This document shows positions 33,514 through 43,441 of a stretch of DNA of 64,000 nucleotides, one piece after another. The DNA comes from an uncultured Pseudomonadales bacterium (GTDB lineage: Bacteria; Pseudomonadota; Gammaproteobacteria; Pseudomonadales; Azotimanducaceae). Each line of letters starts with the position of its first letter. Positions within the stretch are counted from its first letter, which is position 1. The notes under the pieces were generated by a model. It saw only the letters and a program-made list of their open reading frames with translations, made no database searches and was not told the DNA's origin. A program made the translations under genes and the position numbers. The DNA lies in contig CALKBV010000011.1 of the NCBI GenBank assembly GCA_937775265.1, forward strand, positions 1-64,000. The letters are read 5' to 3'.

Positions 33514-34962
33514 CTACTTTCTCCAGAACATGGGCGAAAAAAGTACCAGCAGTGTGAAAATTTCGAGGCGCCCGAGGGCCATCGTGAAGCAGAGTAGGAT
33601 CTTGGCGGCATCGGATATATCGGCGTAATGTAGAGCGACTGTCCCGAGCCCAGGGCCAAGGTTATTAATAGTCGCACCAACGGCTGAAAAAGCCGTGATA
33701 AAATCCAGACCGGTCATGATCAGTGCAAGTTGCATAAATAGAAATACGATCACGTAGATCGAAAAAAATCCCCAGACCGCTTCTATGACCTGGCCTGAAA
33801 CCTGTCGATGGTTAACCTTTACCGGGAAAACGGCATTGGGGTGAATCAGCCGATGTACCTCACGTAGCCCCTGTTTGCAGATCAACATGACCCGAATGAC
33901 CTTCATTCCGCCACCGGTAGATCCGGCACAGGCACCCGTGAAAGCGCCGAAAAAAATCAGGTAAGGCAGCATGTTCGGCCATGCTGCGAAATCTGTTGTC
34001 GAAAATCCGGTAGTCGTAAATATTGATACAACCTCAAACAATCCGAATCGAATCGCCTGACCGAAGGTATGGGTCTGCTCGTACCAAAGTACCCCGGTAA
34101 CGGCCACGACGGCTATGAACAGTAGAGAAAGATAAAACTTCACCTCATCGTCTCGAAAGTAATGCCGGATCGATCTTTCTTTGAATGAAAAAAAGTGCAA
34201 GCTAAAATTCATCCCCGCTAGAACCATAAAGAAGATGGCGATGGCTTCGATAACCCACGAATCGAAATAGCCAATCGAGGCATCGTGAGTAGAAAACCCC
34301 CCAATGGCGATAGTTGAGAAGCTGTGGCAGATGGCGTCAAAGCCGCTCATCCCGGCACCCCAGTAAGCGATTGCACAGACAACAGTAAGCCCAAGATAGA
34401 TAGACCAGAGCGCAACTGCGGTCTCTTTAATCCGGGGAGTCAGCTTGGAATCTTTAACCGGCCCGGGCGTCTCTGCCCGGTAAAGTTGCATCCCACCGAT
34501 CCCAAGCATGGGTAAAATCGCAACGGCAAGAACAATGATTCCCATACCGCCAAGCCACTGAAGTTGTTGTCTGTAATAAAGGATCGACTTAGGCAGTTCA
34601 TCCAGCCCTACAATGACGGTAGCGCCTGTCGTCGTGAGTCCCGAGAAAGATTCGAATAGCGCGTCAGGAATAGAGAGCCCGAGCCCATGTTCATCGATAA
34701 ATGGCAGTGCGCCGAAAGCGCCCAGGGCAATGTAAAATAACACCGTCACCAGAAACCCATCCTTGATGCGCATGTCTGCCTGGTTCCTGACAAACATCAG
34801 CCAGAGAAAAAACCCAGCGACGAAGGTAATGACAAATGCCTTGGTGAAGATACCTGTCACGCCATCCTGGTAAATGAGTGAGACGAAAACAGGGGGCAGC
34901 ATCGTCAAGCTGAACATCATCAGCAGGATGCCTACAATCCTTATTGCGATCTGTATATGCAT
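33514..34962 (-). CDS. trkH: Trk potassium uptake system membrane subunit TrkH
   Basis: Potassium-translocating subunit of the Trk system, 482 aa with about ten membrane segments arranged as four P-loop repeats. Selectivity-filter-type sequences are visible: FSGLTTTGATV, STIAIGGFSTHD, TTTGFSTTDF and SAVGATINNLGPGLG. It lies 7 bp after trkA, its cytoplasmic NAD(H)-binding regulator, in the same operon. It could equally be named TrkI in some genomes with two copies. Confidence 0.96.
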   Translation of the reverse strand: MHIQIAIRIVGILLMMFSLTMLPPVFVSLIYQDGVTGIFTKAFVITFVAGFFLWLMFVRNQADMRIKDGFLVTVLFYIALGAFGALPFIDEHGLGLSIPDALFESFSGLTTTGATVIVGLDELPKSILYYRQQLQWLGGMGIIVLAVAILPMLGIGGMQLYRAETPGPVKDSKLTPRIKETAVALWSIYLGLTVVCAIAYWGAGMSGFDAICHSFSTIAIGGFSTHDASIGYFDSWVIEAIAIFFMVLAGMNFSLHFFSFKERSIRHYFRDDEVKFYLSLLFIAVVAVTGVLWYEQTHTFGQAIRFGLFEVVSIFTTTGFSTTDFAAWPNMLPYLIFFGAFTGACAGSTGGGMKVIRVMLICKQGLREVHRLIHPNAVFPVKVNHRQVSGQVIEAVWGFFSIYVIVFLFMQLALIMTGLDFITAFSAVGATINNLGPGLGTVALHYADISDAAKILLCFTMALGRLEIFTLLVLFSPMFWRK

Positions 34963-34969
34963 ACTTTAC

Positions 34970-36343
34970 TTAGAAGAAACTGAGTGGAGCCTGAAAAAGC
35001 TTCTCCACGTCTTTAATGCGTCCCTTGTCGACCAGGAAAAGCACAACATGGTCACCAGACTCTACAACAATGTCGTCGTGGGCTATAACGACCTCATCCC
35101 CCCGCACAATAGCGCCGATGTTAGTTCCCGGTGGCAGGTCGATATCCTCGATTTTTCGGCCGATTAGCTTTGAGCTGGATTTATCGCCGTGGGCGATCGC
35201 CTCGATGGCCTCTGCAGCACCTCGCCTTAGCGAATGCACTCTTGCGATGTCACCTCGCCTGATGTGAGTAAGAATAGATCCAAGGGTTGCCTGCTGGGGG
35301 CTAATAACGGTATCAATGGTTCCCCCTTCAATAAGGTCAACATACGCGGCGTTGTTGATCAGAGTAATGACCTTCCTGGCACCCAGGCTCTTGGCCAGCA
35401 TAGATGACATGATGTTGGCTTCGTCGTCATTAGTAACCGCACAAAAAACATCTGTTTCTTCGATGTTCTCTTCCAATAGTAAATCCCGATCAGAAGCGTC
35501 GCCCGACAAAACTATTGTTCGATCCAGTGTTTCTGACAGTTCGTAACAACGTTGCCTACTGTGCTCAATAATCCGCACGCCATATCTACCCTCAATTGTA
35601 CGGGCCAGATGCTCCCCGATATGACCGCCTCCAGCGATTACAACTCGTTTATTGGGCTTCTCGACACGACGCATTTCGGACATGACGTTCTTGATGTCCT
35701 TACTCGCTGCGATAAAGAAGACTTCATCATCTGCTTCGATGACAGTATTGCCCTTTGGAATGATTGCCCTGTTTTTGCGAAAGATTGCGGCGACCCGTGT
35801 ATCTACCGTGGGGATGTGTTGACGAAGATAACGCAGTTCCTGGTCGACAAGAGGTCCGCCGTAATAAGCTTTGATGCCTACCAATTGTGCCTGGCCTTCT
35901 GCGAAATCCATGACCTGCAATGCACCGGGATTATCGATGAGACGTCTGATGTCGTGAGTTACAATCGCCTCGGGGTTGACGATAACGTCGACTGGCATGG
36001 CATCGTTGCGGAAAATTCCATCATCTCTTATATAGGCGGAGGAACGAATTCGGGCAATTTTTGTTGGCGTGTTGAAGACGGTATAGGCAACCTGGCAAGC
36101 TACCATGTTGATCTCATCACTGTTTGTCACAGCGATAAGCATGTCGGCATCTTCGGCGCCGGCCTGACGCAGGATATCTGGATGAGAAGCCATGCCCCGA
36201 ACGGTTCGAATATCGAACCTGTCCTGAAGTTCTCTCAGTCGATCGCTATTAGTGTCGACGACGGTGATGTCGCTCGCTTCCTGGGTCAGGTTCTGGGCAA
36301 GATTGCTACCAACTTCACCGGCTCCGAGAATGATGATCTTCAT
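34970..36343 (-). CDS. trkA: Trk potassium uptake regulator TrkA
   Basis: Peripheral NAD(H)-binding regulatory subunit that gates TrkH. The 457-aa protein has two tandem RCK units. The first Rossmann motif is [16 protein letters not shown] (residues 3-18) and the second [16 protein letters not shown] (near 235). The RCK-C domains ([22 protein letters not shown] and [28 protein letters not shown]) are complete. It overlaps rsmB by 4 bp and precedes trkH by 7 bp. Confidence 0.97.
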   Translation of the reverse strand: MKIIILGAGEVGSNLAQNLTQEASDITVVDTNSDRLRELQDRFDIRTVRGMASHPDILRQAGAEDADMLIAVTNSDEINMVACQVAYTVFNTPTKIARIRSSAYIRDDGIFRNDAMPVDVIVNPEAIVTHDIRRLIDNPGALQVMDFAEGQAQLVGIKAYYGGPLVDQELRYLRQHIPTVDTRVAAIFRKNRAIIPKGNTVIEADDEVFFIAASKDIKNVMSEMRRVEKPNKRVVIAGGGHIGEHLARTIEGRYGVRIIEHSRQRCYELSETLDRTIVLSGDASDRDLLLEENIEETDVFCAVTNDDEANIMSSMLAKSLGARKVITLINNAAYVDLIEGGTIDTVISPQQATLGSILTHIRRGDIARVHSLRRGAAEAIEAIAHGDKSSSKLIGRKIEDIDLPPGTNIGAIVRGDEVVIAHDDIVVESGDHVVLFLVDKGRIKDVEKLFQAPLSFF

Positions 36344-37620
36344 ATAGCCACCTTACGAATACCGGCGTAATAGAAACCATCATGTTCCTGGGCTGTTGGC
36401 AGGAATTGCAGGCCGTATTCCGTCGCAATCAGCGTAGCGCCTTCAATACATCCCGGATGACTAAGTGGCATGAGCTGTTTACTGGCGTCTCCTTCAATAA
36501 AACCAGCGATGACGCTGTCGTTCTCCTGGCGAAGAATAGAACAGGTTGAATAGAGCATTTCACCGCCGATTGTGAGCAAGTCGAAAGCCTTGTCTAAAAG
36601 TCCTCGCTGAATAGATGAAAGCTTATCAACATCCGATTTCGTGCGCAGCAACTTAATGTCAGGATGTCTTCGGATGATGCCGGTTGCAGAACAGGGAGCA
36701 TCCACCAGTATACGATCAAATTCGGTTTCAGTTATATATTGCTCGAACGATTGTGTCACCAGATCAGCCTGTAGGGAAAGACGCTCAAGGTTTTCGGTTA
36801 TAAGGTGAATCCTTTTTCTATCCCGGTCAATTGAAGTGAGCTTTATGCCGGGTTCGCTTTCCAGCAGATGGCAAGTCTTGCCGCCGGGCGCGGCGCAAGC
36901 GTCAATGACCTTTAGGCCTGGCTCAAGGTTCATTAATCCGGGTACTAATTGTGGTGCTTCGTCCTGGACTGACACTTCGCCATCCCTGAAGCCAGGTAGC
37001 GCCTCGACAGGCATGGCCTTGCCAAGTATCACCGCTGATTGCGCAAAGGCGCCAGCTCGCGCCTCAATATTATCGTTAGATAGTTTGGCAAGGTATTGTT
37101 CTCTGGTGATTTTCGACGTGTTAACCCTTAGCGTCATTGGAGGTTGGTTGTTGTTGTGCTCGAAAATTTCCGGGTGGTCGGGCCAGTCATCTCTAATTAA
37201 TTCGATTAACCATTGCGGATGGTTCAATCGAGCTTCATCCGATTGCATCATCTGTTGCTTCAGGCTGTCCGCGTCACGGCCGTAACGCCTGAGTATAGCG
37301 TTGACTAGACCTTTGGCCCAGGGCTTGCCGAGTTTGATTACTGATTCGACAGCGTGATTAACAGAGGCGTGTTGAGGACGATGAAGGTGGTCAATACTGT
37401 ATAGGCCAGCCATGATAATCAACCAAAGATCCAGATGTTTCTCCGGTAGGGGCTTGTCCAGTAGTGCTTCTGTCACACGATCGTAATAGAACCAGTTTCT
37501 AGTTACGCCATAACAAACTTGTTGGGCGATGGGGCTTGTGTTTTCCAGGCAGTCTCCCAGATGACGGTCTTCTTCCAACATTCGGGATAGGGAGTTTGCG
37601 ACTTCGAGGTATTCACTCAT
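36340..37620 (-). CDS. rsmB: 16S rRNA (cytosine-967-C5)-methyltransferase
   Basis: Makes m5C967 in 16S rRNA (Sun/Fmu). The 426-aa protein has an N-terminal NusB-like RNA-binding domain ([41 protein letters not shown]). A SAM-binding domain follows with [17 protein letters not shown], the catalytic-region motif [17 protein letters not shown] and STCSI. It overlaps fmt and trkA by 4 bp each, forming def-fmt-rsmB-trkA-trkH. Confidence 0.97.
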   Translation of the reverse strand: MSEYLEVANSLSRMLEEDRHLGDCLENTSPIAQQVCYGVTRNWFYYDRVTEALLDKPLPEKHLDLWLIIMAGLYSIDHLHRPQHASVNHAVESVIKLGKPWAKGLVNAILRRYGRDADSLKQQMMQSDEARLNHPQWLIELIRDDWPDHPEIFEHNNNQPPMTLRVNTSKITREQYLAKLSNDNIEARAGAFAQSAVILGKAMPVEALPGFRDGEVSVQDEAPQLVPGLMNLEPGLKVIDACAAPGGKTCHLLESEPGIKLTSIDRDRKRIHLITENLERLSLQADLVTQSFEQYITETEFDRILVDAPCSATGIIRRHPDIKLLRTKSDVDKLSSIQRGLLDKAFDLLTIGGEMLYSTCSILRQENDSVIAGFIEGDASKQLMPLSHPGCIEGATLIATEYGLQFLPTAQEHDGFYYAGIRKVAI

Positions 37621-38555
37621 CCGAGTTTTTCACCGAATGTTGAGCCAATTTTAAATGTATCGGTCCAACCGTTTAGCATATCTGCGCCAGACAAGACGGC
37701 TCCTTTTCCTATTGGAAGCTGGATTTTCTCGATGAGGTAGGCCTGATTACTACATCCCACCATCAAACCTTTTGAGGATAACTCAAGAATAGCACCTGGC
37801 TTGCAAACATCGGATTTGACCATCCGACCTGAATGGATCTTGACCCGGGTTGTATCAAGAAAGGTAAAGGCGATAGGGTCGGGGTTGAAAGCACGAACAA
37901 TTCGATCGACCTGCTGCGCATCCTGCTGCCAATCAATCATTGCTTCTGGTTTCTGTATTTTGTGAGCGTAGGTCGCAGCATCGTTGTCCTGTGGATCTTT
38001 TTTGGTCGTTCCTCTGTCTATAAACTCGAGGGTTTCTAGTAGAAGTGGCTGTCCGATGTTCGTAAATTTGTTGAGCAGGTCCGCAGTGGTATCAAGGGTC
38101 GAAATGGGTACGACAGACTTTGTGAGCATGTCCCCTGTATCCAGACCTGCGTCCATCTGTATCAGGGTGACGCCAGATTCCTTGTCACCGGCGAGAATGG
38201 CGCGCTGAATCGGCGCTGCACCCCGCCATCTTGGCAAGATAGAGGCATGGATATTGATACATCCATGCCTTGGATGCGCCAGTACGTCGGGTTTCAGAAT
38301 CTGACCGAAAGCCACGACGAGCATCAGATCACATTCCAAGTGTTGAATGTCAGTGAGCGCTAATTTTGTAGGCTGTATCACCGTAAGCTTGGCTCGCTCT
38401 GCAAGCTGTTTTACAGGGCTTGCCCGTAATCTTTTACCGCGTTTACCCGGCCTATCCGGCTGGGTAATAACGGCAACAACTTTGTGCTCGCTCTCGACTA
38501 AAGACTCAAGGAAACCCGCGGCGAACTCGGGAGTGCCGGCAAATAGTATTTTCAA
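37617..38555 (-). CDS. fmt: Methionyl-tRNA formyltransferase
   Basis: Formylates initiator Met-tRNA using 10-formyl-tetrahydrofolate. The 312-aa protein has the N-terminal FAGTPEFAAGFLESL, HASILPRWRGAAPIQRAILAGD with the active-site Asn/His/Asp region, and the MDAGLDTGDML loop. The C-terminal OB-fold domain is present. It follows def after 28 bp. Confidence 0.97.
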   Translation of the reverse strand: MKILFAGTPEFAAGFLESLVESEHKVVAVITQPDRPGKRGKRLRASPVKQLAERAKLTVIQPTKLALTDIQHLECDLMLVVAFGQILKPDVLAHPRHGCINIHASILPRWRGAAPIQRAILAGDKESGVTLIQMDAGLDTGDMLTKSVVPISTLDTTADLLNKFTNIGQPLLLETLEFIDRGTTKKDPQDNDAATYAHKIQKPEAMIDWQQDAQQVDRIVRAFNPDPIAFTFLDTTRVKIHSGRMVKSDVCKPGAILELSSKGLMVGCSNQAYLIEKIQLPIGKGAVLSGADMLNGWTDTFKIGSTFGEKLG

Positions 38556-38583
38556 GTTAGCTCAAGCCTATTCGCAATTTCGT

Positions 38584-39087
38584 TTAAGCCCACTGTTTTT
38601 GGAGCTTCTGAAGCTTTTTACGAATGAGTTGTCGCTTGGTGCTGGTCAGGTAGTCGACGAAGAGTTTTCCATCGAGATGATCTATTTCGTGCTGTATGCA
38701 GACGGCCAGTAAATCAATTGCTTCCATGGTGAATGGCTCACCATCCCGACCTGTGGCTTCGAACTGAATGTGCTGGAATCGATCCACTGGTTCATAAAAC
38801 CCAGGGACTGACAAACACCCCTCATTGGTTTCAATTTCACCTTCCCCCGAAATAATAGTGGGGTTGATTAGGATAAGCGGTTGGTCGTTGGTTTCCGATA
38901 CATCGATCACGATCAGTCGCTGATGGAAGTTCACCTGTGTCGCCGCCAGGCCAATACCTGGCGCTTCATACATGGCTTCCAGCATCTGGTCGGCCAGAGC
39001 TACTATCTTTCCGGTCACTTCTTTCACAGGCTTTGCCACAGTGCGTAGTCGTGGGTCGGGGAATTTTAGAATTTCTAAGGGCACCAT
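38584..39087 (-). CDS. def: Peptide deformylase
   Basis: Metalloenzyme that removes the N-formyl group from new proteins. The 167-aa protein has all three motifs: GIGLAATQ (44-51), EGCLSVPG with metal ligand Cys91, and QHEIDHLDG with His133, catalytic Glu134 and His137. It is the first gene of the def-fmt-rsmB-trkA-trkH operon and is divergent from the LysM gene. Confidence 0.98.
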   Translation of the reverse strand: MVPLEILKFPDPRLRTVAKPVKEVTGKIVALADQMLEAMYEAPGIGLAATQVNFHQRLIVIDVSETNDQPLILINPTIISGEGEIETNEGCLSVPGFYEPVDRFQHIQFEATGRDGEPFTMEAIDLLAVCIQHEIDHLDGKLFVDYLTSTKRQLIRKKLQKLQKQWA

Positions 39088-39230
39088 ATGGGTTTGCTAT
39101 ATACCTCTAGTAAAAGAGCAACTTGTGCTGCTAAGATTATGATCACCTTGATAATTCAGGGGAAATTTACCCCGATGTCTGGGGTATTATACATCGGATA
39201 TTGTACTCTTTTTACTGGTTGGATTCGCCT

Positions 39231-40328
39231 ATGAAGATTCGCCTGGTATCGTTATTCGCCCTAATAATGCTGTTTCTTGCAGGTTTTGCCTATGGCGATC
39301 AGGATTCAGGGGCGGAAGCGTCATTGTTGCGTGAAGGACATCCTGATCAGTATTTGGTGAAAGAAGGCGATACCCTCTGGGACATAGCTTCCAAGTTCCT
39401 TAAAAAGCCCTGGTACTGGCCGGAAATCTGGTATGTTAATTCTACTATTAGTAACCCTCACCTGATTTATCCTGGGGATGAGATTTTCCTCAAATATGTG
39501 GGCGGGGATCCGCAGATATCGCTAAAACGTGGCCCGGGGGAGAGAACCTATAAACTGAAACCCGAGCAGAGAGTTCGTGAGGGCGATCGATACGAAAAAA
39601 TGGAGCCTGCCGTCAGGGTGTCTCCGCTCGAAAGCGCGATCCCGGCTATTCCTCTAGACGCTGTGGCCAGTTTAATGACAACAGGTCGAATAGTTGAACA
39701 AGACACACTTGCCCTTGCCCCAAGGATTCTGGCCGGAAAGGTCGAGACCCTGGTGTTCGGTCCAGGCGACCGGTTTTATGCTAAGGGCGTTTGGGACGAG
39801 GACACCTCTACCTACGGAATCTTCAGGGAAGGGGATGTTTATGTAGACCCTGAAACTGAGGAAATCCTTGGCTATGAAGCAGTTGAGGTTGGGTTGGCTA
39901 AGGCATTAGCCCGAGAAGGCGATGTTGTGACCTTCGAGATGAAAAGCGTCCAGGGCGATGTGCGTATCGGTGATCGGCTGATGGCGACGGAAGAGCGGCG
40001 AGTTGAATCCACGTTTTACCCAACCCCGCCTGACCAACAGGTAGAGGGTTTAATTATGGCTGTGCTTGGCGGTGTTACCCAGGTAGGTCGCAATGACGTC
40101 GTTGCCGTGAATCGTGGTCTCAACTCGGGTGTTGAAGTGGGAACCATACTGGAGATTGCCAAGAAAGGCGCACTGGTTCGTGATCACTTCGAGGGCGGTT
40201 ATGTCCAGTTGCCAACCGAACGTGCCGGGATCTTGATGATTTTTCGGTCTTTCGAGAAAATGGCTTATGGCCTGGTTTTGCAAACCACCGAGTCGCTCCG
40301 TGTGGGGGATTTCGTTCGCAATCCCTAG
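39231..40328 (+). CDS. tsaP: LysM-domain peptidoglycan-binding protein, TsaP-like
   Basis: Exported protein of 365 aa from the ATG at 39231. A signal peptide (IRLVSLFALIMLFLAGFAYG) is followed by a LysM domain (YLVKEGDTLWDIASKFLKKPWYWPEIW, about residues 41-90) and a long beta-rich region. Homologues at this place (between def and dprA, as PA0020) are called TsaP, a peptidoglycan anchor of type IV pilus secretins. An ATG at 39201 gives ten extra residues that spoil the signal peptide. Family assignment is by context and architecture; a pilus role is inferred. Confidence 0.82.
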   Translation: MKIRLVSLFALIMLFLAGFAYGDQDSGAEASLLREGHPDQYLVKEGDTLWDIASKFLKKPWYWPEIWYVNSTISNPHLIYPGDEIFLKYVGGDPQISLKRGPGERTYKLKPEQRVREGDRYEKMEPAVRVSPLESAIPAIPLDAVASLMTTGRIVEQDTLALAPRILAGKVETLVFGPGDRFYAKGVWDEDTSTYGIFREGDVYVDPETEEILGYEAVEVGLAKALAREGDVVTFEMKSVQGDVRIGDRLMATEERRVESTFYPTPPDQQVEGLIMAVLGGVTQVGRNDVVAVNRGLNSGVEVGTILEIAKKGALVRDHFEGGYVQLPTERAGILMIFRSFEKMAYGLVLQTTESLRVGDFVRNP

Positions 40329-40439
40329 TGTTTTCGCGCGTTAGAACGAGCTTTTATACCGGCGATATATCGGGGCTTTCCCGCAGGTTTCAAAACTTCC
40401 TGACCTAGAATAACGGCTCCCTTTTGTCGCGAGTCATTT

Positions 40440-41489
40440 GTGAATCCTGATCTGCTTGCCTTGTGCCGACTATTGTCCAATCGGCCAAGGGAACTCACCA
40501 GACTTTTGAAGTCACGCTCTCCTCGTGACGTACTCGATCAAGATAGCTCCTTGATTGTTAATGACGCACTTAAGCTGGAAGTCGCACAGGACGTTAATTG
40601 GCTTTTGGCGGAAGAACACCACCTTATATTGCTGGAGGATGATGACTATCCTGCCTGCCTGAAACAAATATACGACCCACCTTTCTTTTTGTTTGGGGTA
40701 GGTGACCGATCCGTTCTTACGCGCTACGCGGAGAGAGTCGCGATCGTTGGTGCAAGAAAAGCCAGTCAATATGCATTGAAGCAGGCGATGTCTATTGCTG
40801 AAACCCTGGGACGATATTCGGTGCTAGTGGTGAGTGGTCTTGCCCTCGGGATTGATGCCGCAGCCCACGAGGGCGCGCTGGCTGCGGGCGAGGCGACGGT
40901 CGCGGTACTAGGGTCTGGCTGCGACCAGATTTATCCAAGACGCCACTGGCGGCTTGCCGAGCGAATTCAGGAAAAAGGACTGGTGGTGAGTGAATTTCCC
41001 CTGCGAACTCCTGCGCGACCGGCCCACTTTCCGCGGCGTAAACGAATAGTGACGGGCTTAAGCAAAGCGACAGTCGTTGTTGAGGCGGCGCTAAAAAGCG
41101 GTTCTCTGATTTCTGCAAAACTCGCATTGGCGGAAGGTCGCGAAGTGATGGCTGTGCCCGGTCTTGTTACGAATCAACAGGCGCGTGGTTGCCATCAACT
41201 GATCAGGGACGGAGCCTCGCTAGTTGAATCAGGCGAGGATATTCTGAAAGAACTGGGTATTGGGCCGGGAGATACGCTCGACCTTTCTTTGACAGTACAA
41301 GGCTTAACCCATGAGCAGGAAAGATTGCTCGACTTGCTGGAGGCAGGGCCAGTGTCGATGGATGCGCTCTTATCAGACCTTGAGCTTTCCATTGAGGATC
41401 TGACAGTCGCAATCGTGATGTTAGAGGTCATGGGATTGGTTCATTCTGAAGGTGGGCGATTTCAGTCCACCCAGCTACGGCCGTCTTGA
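40440..41489 (+). CDS. dprA: DNA processing protein DprA
   Basis: Loads RecA on incoming single-stranded DNA during transformation (Smf/DprA). The 349-aa protein starts at GTG 40440. It has a Rossmann-like fold with VAIVGARKASQYA, VVSGLALGIDAAAHEGAL, VLGSGCDQIYPRRH, FPLRTPARPAHFPRRKRIVTGLS and AVPGLVTNQQARGCHQLIRDGA. A C-terminal winged-helix (ERLLDLLEAGPVSMDALLSDL) completes it. No other competence gene is in the window. Confidence 0.96.
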   Translation: MNPDLLALCRLLSNRPRELTRLLKSRSPRDVLDQDSSLIVNDALKLEVAQDVNWLLAEEHHLILLEDDDYPACLKQIYDPPFFLFGVGDRSVLTRYAERVAIVGARKASQYALKQAMSIAETLGRYSVLVVSGLALGIDAAAHEGALAAGEATVAVLGSGCDQIYPRRHWRLAERIQEKGLVVSEFPLRTPARPAHFPRRKRIVTGLSKATVVVEAALKSGSLISAKLALAEGREVMAVPGLVTNQQARGCHQLIRDGASLVESGEDILKELGIGPGDTLDLSLTVQGLTHEQERLLDLLEAGPVSMDALLSDLELSIEDLTVAIVMLEVMGLVHSEGGRFQSTQLRPS

Positions 41490-41567
41490 GAGTTGTAATG
41501 TTGAAAGCTGATAGTGACTAGGCTAACGTCCATTTCTCGTAACCTTTTTTTCATTGGAGTAAACATT

Positions 41568-42056
41568 ATGGCGTTTGTGGCCATCCTGATGGGCTCGGAT
41601 TCTGACTTGCCTGTTATGCAATCCACCGTCGATGTGCTGAAAAGTTTCGGCATTGAATATGAGGTTCGCATCACGTCAGCGCATCGAACACCTGAAGACA
41701 CCAGGAGTTATGTGAGCGATGCCGATGCGCGGGGTTGTGCCGTATTTATTGCAGCGGCTGGAATGGCTGCGCATCTTGCCGGGGCTGTGGCTGCACATAC
41801 GCTAAGACCGGTTATCGGGGTACCAATTGATGCTGGGCCACTGCAAGGATTTGATGCACTATTGTCCACTGTGCAAATGCCTGGTGGAATTCCGGTTGCA
41901 GGTGTAGCGATAGGCAAGGCCGGCGCAAAGAATGCCGCATACCTTGCGGTTCAGATCCTCGGTGTCTCGAATGAGGTGTTGCATCGTGCCTTGATTGACG
42001 AGCGACAAGTAAACGCAGAGGCAATTAGACAAAAAAACATCGACCTGAATTTGTGA
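41568..42056 (+). CDS. purE: N5-carboxyaminoimidazole ribonucleotide mutase
   Basis: Class I PurE of de novo purine synthesis, converting N5-CAIR to CAIR. From ATG 41568 the protein has 162 aa, with the GSDSDLPVM motif (residues 9-17), SAHRTPED and [11 protein letters not shown]. An in-frame upstream start at 41514 would add 18 residues not found in the family. The usual partner purK is not adjacent. It overlaps tsaC by 4 bp (GTGA). Confidence 0.96.
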   Translation: MAFVAILMGSDSDLPVMQSTVDVLKSFGIEYEVRITSAHRTPEDTRSYVSDADARGCAVFIAAAGMAAHLAGAVAAHTLRPVIGVPIDAGPLQGFDALLSTVQMPGGIPVAGVAIGKAGAKNAAYLAVQILGVSNEVLHRALIDERQVNAEAIRQKNIDLNL

Positions 42057-42610
42057 ACGCCCTTGCCGGATGGCGGAAAAACCTGATTTCAGCTCATCTG
42101 GTTGGCGATGGTGTCATCGCCTACCCAACCGAGGGTGTCTGGGGATTGGGTTGTTTACCGGTATCTGCTCAGGCTGTTGCGCGAATCCTGGCATTAAAAC
42201 GGCGTAGTTGGGCGCAGGGTCTATTGTTAGTCGCGGCGGATATTAGCCAGTTCGAAGATTACCTGGTCGGATTGGACGACGAAAAGCGAGGTGAGCTCGA
42301 GAACAACTGGCCTGGCCCAGTAACGTATCTACTGCCGGATAATGGCGTTGCGCCATGGTGGGTGATTGGAAACAACACTACAGTTGGGCTTAGGGTCAGT
42401 GATCACCCGGTTGTTCGCGCGCTGTGCGAATCAGCTGGTCCGCTGGTGTCTACCTCGGCCAACGTAACAGGACATCCTGCGGCTGTGACATCCCTGCAGG
42501 TAAGGCAGTATTTTGGAGCAGGGGTTGATCATCTGGTGCCAGGACAGCTTGGAAATTCAGTTGGGCCGAGTGTTATCAAGCATCTGGTGACAGGAGAGAA
42601 GATCAGATGA
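42053..42610 (+). CDS. tsaC: Threonylcarbamoyl-AMP synthase TsaC
   Basis: Makes threonylcarbamoyl-AMP for the universal t6A37 tRNA modification (YrdC/Sua5 family). The 185-aa short form lacks the Sua5 extension. GVIAYPTEGVWGLGC, the ALKRRSWAQGLLLVA segment, WPGPVTYLLP, LRVSDHPVVRALC and GPLVSTSANVTGHPA are conserved. Starts at GTG and overlaps purE and aroE by 4 bp each, so it is translationally coupled. Confidence 0.95.
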   Translation: MNALAGWRKNLISAHLVGDGVIAYPTEGVWGLGCLPVSAQAVARILALKRRSWAQGLLLVAADISQFEDYLVGLDDEKRGELENNWPGPVTYLLPDNGVAPWWVIGNNTTVGLRVSDHPVVRALCESAGPLVSTSANVTGHPAAVTSLQVRQYFGAGVDHLVPGQLGNSVGPSVIKHLVTGEKIR

Positions 42611-43431
42611 GCCGGTTCAAACTAGGCGTGCTGGGGAATCCGGTTGCTCACAGTAGATCTCCCGATATTCATCAGCAGTTTGCCGCGGCAACGGGCATTT
42701 CGCTGTCTTATGAAAAGGTGCTTGTGTCAGACGGCACATTCACTTCGGTGGCTAATGATTTCCTCGATTCGGGTTTTGGATTCAACATTACTTTGCCCTG
42801 TAAGCGGGACGCATGGCAGTTTGTCGATGAAGCTAGTGAACGTGCAAACCAGGCGGAGGCAGTTAACACGATTTCCCGGACCGCAGATGGAAAGCTACGC
42901 GGTGATAATACTGATGGCCCTGGCCTGGTTAACGACCTGTTACAGAACCTGGGTTGGCCTATAAACGATAGCAAGATACTGGTGATTGGAGCTGGGGGCG
43001 CAGTCAGGGGCGTTTTGGCGAGCCTGCTGGCCGAAGCGCCGGGCATGCTGCATGTGACAAACCGGACGCATGTCAAAGCACAGGAACTGGAAAAAAATTT
43101 CGCGGGCGCCACTGCGGTTCCGATTGATCGCCTCCAGGAAAGTTACGACTTGGTGATTAATGGAACCTCCGCAGGGTTATCTCATCAGGACCTGGAGATC
43201 TCTGGGTCGGTCATTACTGGAAACACTCGCTGTTACGACATGATTTATGGTTCCGGCACTACTCGTTTTAATCAATGGTGCCAGAAACAGGCGGAATGTG
43301 ATGTTGCCGATGGATTGGGGATGTTGGTTGAGCAGGCTGTACTAGCTTTCATGATCTGGTTTGGCGGACAGGTGAACACTGCGCCGGATACACGATCGGT
43401 GATAAACATGATTAGAAATAACCTGGATTAG
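42607..43431 (+). CDS. aroE: Shikimate dehydrogenase
   Basis: NADPH-dependent reduction of 3-dehydroshikimate in aromatic amino acid synthesis. The 274-aa protein has LGNPVAHSRSPDIHQQFA, NITLPCKRDAW (with the catalytic lysine), AVNTISR, GDNTDGPGL and the NADP motif VIGAGGAVRGVLASL. DGLGMLVEQAVLAF is at the C-terminus. It overlaps tsaC by 4 bp and precedes prlC by 10 bp. Confidence 0.97.
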   Translation: MSRFKLGVLGNPVAHSRSPDIHQQFAAATGISLSYEKVLVSDGTFTSVANDFLDSGFGFNITLPCKRDAWQFVDEASERANQAEAVNTISRTADGKLRGDNTDGPGLVNDLLQNLGWPINDSKILVIGAGGAVRGVLASLLAEAPGMLHVTNRTHVKAQELEKNFAGATAVPIDRLQESYDLVINGTSAGLSHQDLEISGSVITGNTRCYDMIYGSGTTRFNQWCQKQAECDVADGLGMLVEQAVLAFMIWFGGQVNTAPDTRSVINMIRNNLD

Positions 43432-43441
43432 GCACTGGAAG

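Noticed and set aside
35552..36370. Open frame of 272 codons on the plus strand
   Set aside because: Antisense to trkA, which is full length and conserved; no family resemblance.
39160..39200. ACCCC-GATGTCT-GGGGT inverted repeat between def and the LysM gene
   Set aside because: Stem of only five pairs without a T run; not enough for a terminator or a convincing operator.
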